Shown here piece by piece: positions 6,215 through 10,972 of a stretch of DNA of 10,972 nucleotides. Under the pieces are notes generated by a model. It worked only from the letters and a program-made list of their open reading frames with translations. It had not been told where the DNA came from and searched no databases. Both the position numbers and the translations under genes were made by a program. Numbering within the stretch: the first letter of the stretch is position 1; each line of letters begins with the position of its first letter. Source of the DNA: JBDRED01 sp043820025 [NCBI: Elusimicrobiota bacterium] (lineage in GTDB: Bacteria; RUG730; JBDRED01); contig JBDRED010000012.1 in the NCBI GenBank assembly GCA_043820025.1, positions 1 to 10,972 on the forward strand. The letters run 5' to 3'.

Positions 6215-9200
6215 TTAGCCAATTGCTTGCAAGAGTTTTTTTAGCGTATTCAGCTTTTCTATGTCATTTTTGCTGATATTCTTTATAAGAATCGTTCTTT
6301 CATTAGCAGGATCAAATCCAAAATTATTTGCCATATTTTCTGCCATTTTTATTAATTTCTCAACCGGAATTTCAGCGTCCGGCCTGAAATTAATGCTAAT
6401 ATCAGTTTTTTGTTCTTGTATTAACGCTATTTTATTATGTTTCGCCAGAATTCTAACTTCTGCCAAAAGCAAAAGAATGGAGACTTGGCGCGGAATAGGG
6501 CCAAACCTATCTACAAGTTCTTCATTAATATTATTTATATCATTTTTTGAATTACAGCTGAGCAGCGCTTTATAAAAACCAATCCTCAGAGACGGACTTT
6601 TTATATAATCATCAGGAAAATACGCGCGCGCATTAATCTGTAACTCCGGATTATAATCATCTTCGCCTTCACCATCCCTAAATTCATGCAAGGCTTTATT
6701 GAGCATAGAACAATAAAGCTCAAATCCGATTTCTTTAATATAACCATGCTGTTCTCTGCCTAAAAGATTGCCTGCGCCTCTAATTTCAAGGTCTCGCAAA
6801 GCCAGCTTAAAACCTGCTCCTAATCCTGCAAACTCTTGAACTGCTTTTAAGCGCTTTATCGCATTATCCGAAAGAGTAACCCCCTGAGGAAAGAGCATAT
6901 AACAAAACGCTTTTTCAAATCCCCGTCCGACACGCCCGCGCAATTGATACAGCTGAGCCAGGCCCAGCGACTCAACTCCGTCGATTATCATCATATTAAC
7001 AGATGGAATATCCAGCCCTGACTCAACAATCGTAGTAGCAAGAAGCACATCGATCTCCCTATTTAAAAAAGCGTGCATAACGCGTTCCAAATCGCTGTTA
7101 TGCATTTGGCCGTGCGCTATTGCTACTCTGGCGTCCGGCACCAGATGTAATATCTCGTCATATTTTTTTTTCATACGCTCAACATTGTTATATACATAAA
7201 AAACCTGGCCGTCTCTTCGTTTTTCAAAAACCAGCGCGTCTCTTACCACCTGCGGGTCATAAGGCCCAATGTAAGTTGTAATGCTCTTTCTCGACGGAGG
7301 CGGAGTTTCAATCACAGAAATATCCCTAATTCCGCTCATTGCCATTGATAATGTTCTGGGAATAGGCGTAGCGCTAAGCATCAAAATATCTATCTTTGCG
7401 CTCATATCCTTTAAACGCTCTTTATCCTTTACTCCAAACCTATGTTCCTCGTCAACTATCACAAGTCCCAAATTAGCAAACCTAGGCATATCGCGAAGTA
7501 TACCATGCGTTGATATAACAACATCAACATCCCCTCTGCCTAAAGATTTCCTTACCTCTTTCCTCTCGCCTTCACTACGAAACCTTGAAAGCATAGCGAC
7601 ATTTATCGGGTAATCCGCAAACCTTTCTTTAAATGTGTTAAAATGCTGTTCGCAAAGAAGAGTTGTAGGAACAAGCATAACCACCTGCCTGCTGTTCATC
7701 ACAGCTCTAAATGACGCGCGAAGAGCAACCTCTGTCTTTCCATACCCCACGTCGCCGCATACCAGCCGTTCCATAGGCGCAGAAGAATCCATGTCCTTTA
7801 AAACATCATTAATAGCCCGCTTCTGATCAGGAGTTTCTTCGTAGATAAATGAATCGGCAAATTCCTTTTCCTCGGCCTGCGCTAATGAAAATTGTATGCC
7901 TTTTATTGTTTTCCTTTTTGCCTGCATTTCTATTATCTGTTTTGCCATTTCATTTATTCTTTTTGCAACACGTTCCTTTGCGCGTTCCCACGTCTTTTTG
8001 CCTAGAATATGCAAAACAGGCGCGAAATCATCCTGCCTCACATATCTGTGCACTAATGTAAAATCATATAACGGCACATATAATTTATCACGGCCTGCAT
8101 ATTCTATGGTTATAAAATCAGAGACGCTGTCTTGCGAAGCCACGCGATTAAGGCCTAAAAACTTTCCGATTCCATATTTTGAATGCACTACATAGTCGCC
8201 AACCTTGTAATCAATATCCGTATCCTTAAACACATCGGTATCTTCCGTAACTCTTGTCTCTAACACGCGGCCGTCATAATCTTTATATCTGTTAAATATT
8301 TCATGCTCTGTTACCACAACAATTTTTTCACTATGCGCTATAAAGCCCGTTCTAACATATCCTCTGTAAAATAATACCTTATGTTCCGCTGTTACGTCAG
8401 GAGAAAGAAGCGCTGTAAGTCTTTTTAGCTCGCCTTCCGAGTACGCGACTATTGTGACCGCATAACCATCCTCTATCCAGCGCTTAAACTCGCGGACAAA
8501 AAAATCCCAATTACCCTGAAAATTTATCATTGGCTGCATAGCGCAGTCGATTATGCCCGCATGAGCGAACGGCTCAATCGACACTCTCTTATAAATTGAA
8601 AAAATATCTTCAAAATCCTTTGAGTATGTACTGCCATAACACAAAATATATTCATCCTGCGGAAAATAACTAAAGATCGAAACATCCGGCCTTTCATTCG
8701 CTTGGAGTATATCAAATGACTCTGCCTTTGCCTTTGACCTCTGCGTAACAGGATCAAAAGAATAAATGCTTTCAATCGTGTCTTCATCAAATAACACGCG
8801 CATCGGAAGATTTTCTTCATGCGGCCAAATATCAACTATCTCGCCTCTGATACTAAACTCTCCTCTTTGGCTTATTTCATCTTCCTGCGAAAACCCAAAT
8901 AAAGCCATCTTTTCTATGAATAGCGCCCTGGATATTACAGCGCCGACACTAACCTTAACAATTTCATTTAACAGATTTTTTTCAGAAATAGTCATATCTT
9001 TTACGCTGCTGCTATTAATTATGACTATCTTTTTATGATTATCATGTAGAAGATTATACAGAAAAGCCGGCCTCTGCATGCTTTCCCTGCCGGGCACATA
9101 ATATACTTTAGCTGAAATATGCAAAATCTCAGTCCAAAACTCCATCTCCTCGGAAATATGCGGCAGGTCAACTGTGTCATCCACCACTAATATAACACTG

Positions 9201-9322
9201 CTTTTAGATTCCTTAGTAAGAATTGCGGAAAGATATGTAGTCCCGGAAGACGTAAGGCCGCTGACCTTAATCCTTGCAGACTTTTGAGATGAATTTAATA
9301 ATGAGATTATATTTTTAAACAT
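6215..9322 (-). CDS. mfd: Transcription-repair coupling factor Mfd
   Basis: Mfd is a cytoplasmic DNA translocase that pushes RNA polymerase stalled at lesions off the template and recruits UvrA for excision repair. The 1035 residues carry the family domains in order. A UvrB-homology module lies at the N-terminus, with the degenerate Walker A GLTSSGTT (22-29; the Lys of UvrB is Thr, as expected in Mfd). The CarD-like RNA-polymerase interaction domain starts about 371 (DYKVGDYVVHSKYGIGKFLG). The helicase motor has Walker A GDVGYGKTE (523-531), STHGIL (604-609), DEEHRFG (624-630), SATPIPRTL (650-658), TTIVESGLDIP (763-773) and QLYQLRGRVGR (790-800). ALRDLEIRGAGNLLG (841-855) leads to the C-terminal regulatory domain. 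It is about 110 residues shorter than E. coli Mfd (1148), with no sign of breakage. The ATG at 9322 has GGAG ten bases upstream. It heads the run of genes that continues into the two parvulins. Confidence 0.97.
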   Translation of the reverse strand: MFKNIISLLNSSQKSARIKVSGLTSSGTTYLSAILTKESKSSVILVVDDTVDLPHISEEMEFWTEILHISAKVYYVPGRESMQRPAFLYNLLHDNHKKIVIINSSSVKDMTISEKNLLNEIVKVSVGAVISRALFIEKMALFGFSQEDEISQRGEFSIRGEIVDIWPHEENLPMRVLFDEDTIESIYSFDPVTQRSKAKAESFDILQANERPDVSIFSYFPQDEYILCYGSTYSKDFEDIFSIYKRVSIEPFAHAGIIDCAMQPMINFQGNWDFFVREFKRWIEDGYAVTIVAYSEGELKRLTALLSPDVTAEHKVLFYRGYVRTGFIAHSEKIVVVTEHEIFNRYKDYDGRVLETRVTEDTDVFKDTDIDYKVGDYVVHSKYGIGKFLGLNRVASQDSVSDFITIEYAGRDKLYVPLYDFTLVHRYVRQDDFAPVLHILGKKTWERAKERVAKRINEMAKQIIEMQAKRKTIKGIQFSLAQAEEKEFADSFIYEETPDQKRAINDVLKDMDSSAPMERLVCGDVGYGKTEVALRASFRAVMNSRQVVMLVPTTLLCEQHFNTFKERFADYPINVAMLSRFRSEGERKEVRKSLGRGDVDVVISTHGILRDMPRFANLGLVIVDEEHRFGVKDKERLKDMSAKIDILMLSATPIPRTLSMAMSGIRDISVIETPPPSRKSITTYIGPYDPQVVRDALVFEKRRDGQVFYVYNNVERMKKKYDEILHLVPDARVAIAHGQMHNSDLERVMHAFLNREIDVLLATTIVESGLDIPSVNMMIIDGVESLGLAQLYQLRGRVGRGFEKAFCYMLFPQGVTLSDNAIKRLKAVQEFAGLGAGFKLALRDLEIRGAGNLLGREQHGYIKEIGFELYCSMLNKALHEFRDGEGEDDYNPELQINARAYFPDDYIKSPSLRIGFYKALLSCNSKNDINNINEELVDRFGPIPRQVSILLLLAEVRILAKHNKIALIQEQKTDISINFRPDAEIPVEKLIKMAENMANNFGFDPANERTILIKNISKNDIEKLNTLKKLLQAIG

Positions 9323-9415
9323 AAAAATATTGCTCCGTTATTCTCTAAGCATTCCCATGTAATTTAATAATTTAAATATAAAGCTAAATAGAAATATATT
9401 CGCAGGACCACTCAA

Positions 9416-9438
9416 AATCCCCATGCCGGACGGGGATT
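9416..9438 (-). terminator. Possible weak terminator after the right-edge gene
   Basis: A 7-bp stem (AATCCCC at 9416-9422 with GGGGATT at 9432-9438) closes a 9-base loop, 22 bp past the stop of the unrecognised gene. On the minus strand the stem runs into TTTTGAG, so the T-tract is short and partly in the stem. It may end or reduce transcription before mfd. The rest of the 137-bp gap upstream of mfd is AT-rich and shows no promoter I would defend. Confidence 0.4.
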
Positions 9439-9459
9439 CCTATATAAATATTAATTGTA

Positions 9460-10972
9460 TTATACAGCTTCGCGTATTTTAATTATCTGTATTATATCAA
9501 ATTCAGAGATACCATCCACATCAATACCGTGTCTTACCAGCTCATGCCTTATCTGGTCAAGCGCCCGGCTTATTGGCAGGTTAAATACAGGCCTTATTAT
9601 CTCTCTAACAAACCTTAAATCATTTCCCAAACAATGCTTTAACTTCATCATCGCAAATAATAGTTTATTAGATTTTAAAACTTCTTCCATTAATCCAATA
9701 TCCAATACAGGCGACCTCATTATCTCAACATCTACAGGCTCGTTTTTTTCCCAGCTTCCGGTTTTTCTGTATCTTGCGATTTCCTTTAAACCATCATAAT
9801 GCTCCCTCTCAACATACACATATTCTTTTACTGCTTTTATAATCCTTTCATAAACTATTGGGCCTTTAGCCATTCTTTCAATAAGACCAGCCGGAAACAT
9901 TCCACATATTGATAAAACTATATCTTCATCAAAACCACTCCAGTCCTTAAGTACTTTCATATCTTTTTCTGAATTCTCATAATTTCTATTCAATAAGTTA
10001 AGTATCGCAGGCAATACAAACATTGAATAATACTTAAACTCACTACCGGCATACTGCATCGAATAAACATGCGAATCTACTTCGCCTCCCACCATTATCC
10101 AAATCCCCTGCTTATCTGCATTATTCATAAGTTCGCTCAATTTTTCCAGAAGTGCGCTGACAGCCCGAATTTCCGGGATTTCTTTTTCATACTTTCTTTT
10201 ATTTTCAGCAATATAATAATTCTTAAACTTATGTAAAGTCACAAGCAGACCCTCTATCGCTTCATGTTTATATAATTCATCTTTAATTTTTTGAAATTTT
10301 TCTTTATCCTTGTTGCAAAGCAGTTTTGTAATCTGCATAACCTTTAATCCCTTTTCTGTAATTATCGGGTTATGATCCTCGCCTAAATATATTAATGGAT
10401 CCTCAGTGTCCTCAGCATTAGGCGCTAACAGCTCATTACTATCAACATTCAGCTGTGTGAATCCTGCAGCCCAAGCCATAGTCTCTAATTCAACAGCCAA
10501 AGGATGAAATATGTTGTATACAATCTCTTCAACATCTTTAAAAAACACAGGTATTGTTGAATATAATCTTAATACACGCTCATCAGTCGTTCCTGTATAC
10601 TGAGTTCTAAACTCTGTTTTAAACGCCTTATTATCTAAACTAAACTCTATATTTATATAAAGATAATCCTTTCTTCTTTCGTCAATTACCTTGCAGTCAT
10701 TTAATTTATTTTCTCCCAATATTTTCTGCATACCTTTAAAGAAGCTTTTTATTTCATCAACTGTCATACTAGTCACTAAAGCTTTATTTATTCTGTTTAT
10801 AACAGCATATTGTGACGGCGCGCAGGAAAGCTCGAGAGTATCCGGGGAATCATAATCTGTCATTCCCGCCCAGCTTATGGCCGAGTAAACTCCTGCGGGA
10901 ATCCGGTACTCCATATTATCCTCATTTTTAAGCTTAATATCTTCGCCAAATTGATATCTATCGAAGATTCCT
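9460..10972 (-). CDS. Unrecognised protein, probably 5'-truncated by the window edge
   Basis: I do not recognise this family. The frame is open from the stop at 9460 to the right edge (503 codons visible), and the 19 codons before the first ATG (10914) read without a stop and look like normal coding sequence, so the start is probably outside the window. A start at 10914 is the alternative, since GAGG lies five bases before it; that form would have 484 residues. The protein is soluble-looking and mixed alpha/beta, with no signal peptide in view, no clear membrane segment, no Walker motif, no zinc-binding cysteine cluster and no repeats. Numbered from that Met, 205-265 is a charged, probably helical stretch, and WIMVGGEVDSHVYSMQYAG (272-290) and HCLGNDLRFVREIIRPVF (427-444) look like the most ordered segments. 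Its codon use resembles that of mfd. It lies 137 bp upstream of mfd with a weak hairpin between, so shared transcription is uncertain. Confidence 0.75.
   Translation of the reverse strand, partial: GIFDRYQFGEDIKLKNEDNMEYRIPAGVYSAISWAGMTDYDSPDTLELSCAPSQYAVINRINKALVTSMTVDEIKSFFKGMQKILGENKLNDCKVIDERRKDYLYINIEFSLDNKAFKTEFRTQYTGTTDERVLRLYSTIPVFFKDVEEIVYNIFHPLAVELETMAWAAGFTQLNVDSNELLAPNAEDTEDPLIYLGEDHNPIITEKGLKVMQITKLLCNKDKEKFQKIKDELYKHEAIEGLLVTLHKFKNYYIAENKRKYEKEIPEIRAVSALLEKLSELMNNADKQGIWIMVGGEVDSHVYSMQYAGSEFKYYSMFVLPAILNLLNRNYENSEKDMKVLKDWSGFDEDIVLSICGMFPAGLIERMAKGPIVYERIIKAVKEYVYVEREHYDGLKEIARYRKTGSWEKNEPVDVEIMRSPVLDIGLMEEVLKSNKLLFAMMKLKHCLGNDLRFVREIIRPVFNLPISRALDQIRHELVRHGIDVDGISEFDIIQIIKIREAV

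Noticed and set aside
8551-8835. 94-codon minus-strand frame inside mfd
   Set aside because: It is an alternative frame within the conserved Mfd coding sequence, with Arg/Leu-rich low-information content.
9323-9459. Sigma-70-type promoter for mfd
   Set aside because: Several AT-rich hexamers occur, but none gives an acceptable -35/-10 pair with 16-18 bp spacing.

Overview
The window looks like a chromosomal fragment of an AT-rich, diderm (Gram-negative type) bacterium. It carries two exported peptidyl-prolyl isomerases of the SurA/PrsA class, pdxA and rsmA in the order familiar from the Gram-negative surA-pdxA-rsmA cluster, and an mfd gene. The gene order and style would fit a candidate phylum such as Omnitrophota, or a deltaproteobacterium-like lineage. 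That placement is a guess from context and no marker here settles it.

Layout. Positions 1-1374 are a complete insertion sequence (IS) of the ISNCY/IS1202-like type: a 22-bp perfect terminal inverted repeat, a hairpin that hides the transposase Shine-Dalgarno, and one intact DDE transposase on the plus strand. All other genes lie on the minus strand and are read from high to low coordinates: an unrecognised protein open at the right edge (9460-10972), mfd (6215-9322), a parvulin lipoprotein (5256-6131), a secreted SurA-like parvulin (4301-5266), a strong intrinsic terminator (4237-4277), pdxA (3223-4209), a GT-B glycosyltransferase-like gene (2257-3150) and rsmA (1382-2203). rsmA converges on the IS. 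Gaps between the minus-strand genes are 53-137 bp, and several hold small imperfect palindromes. No tRNA, rRNA or CRISPR array was seen.

Functional logic. The two parvulins overlap by 11 bp and are probably translationally coupled. They would act together in the periplasm on folding of exported and outer-membrane proteins. mfd couples stalled transcription to excision repair, pdxA makes vitamin B6, and rsmA modifies 16S rRNA. These form a conserved housekeeping neighbourhood rather than one pathway. The glycosyltransferase-like gene sits where pdxA and rsmA are often adjacent, next to a repeat-like spacer, and looks like a later arrival.

Most notable points: a second copy (19/22) of the IS terminal repeat, repeated directly with a 25-bp period just outside the IS, which supplies the last codons and the stop of rsmA; the SD-masking hairpin of the transposase; the terminator that splits surA from pdxA; and the unrecognised large protein at the right edge. 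I found no convincing evidence of a wholly new biological system.
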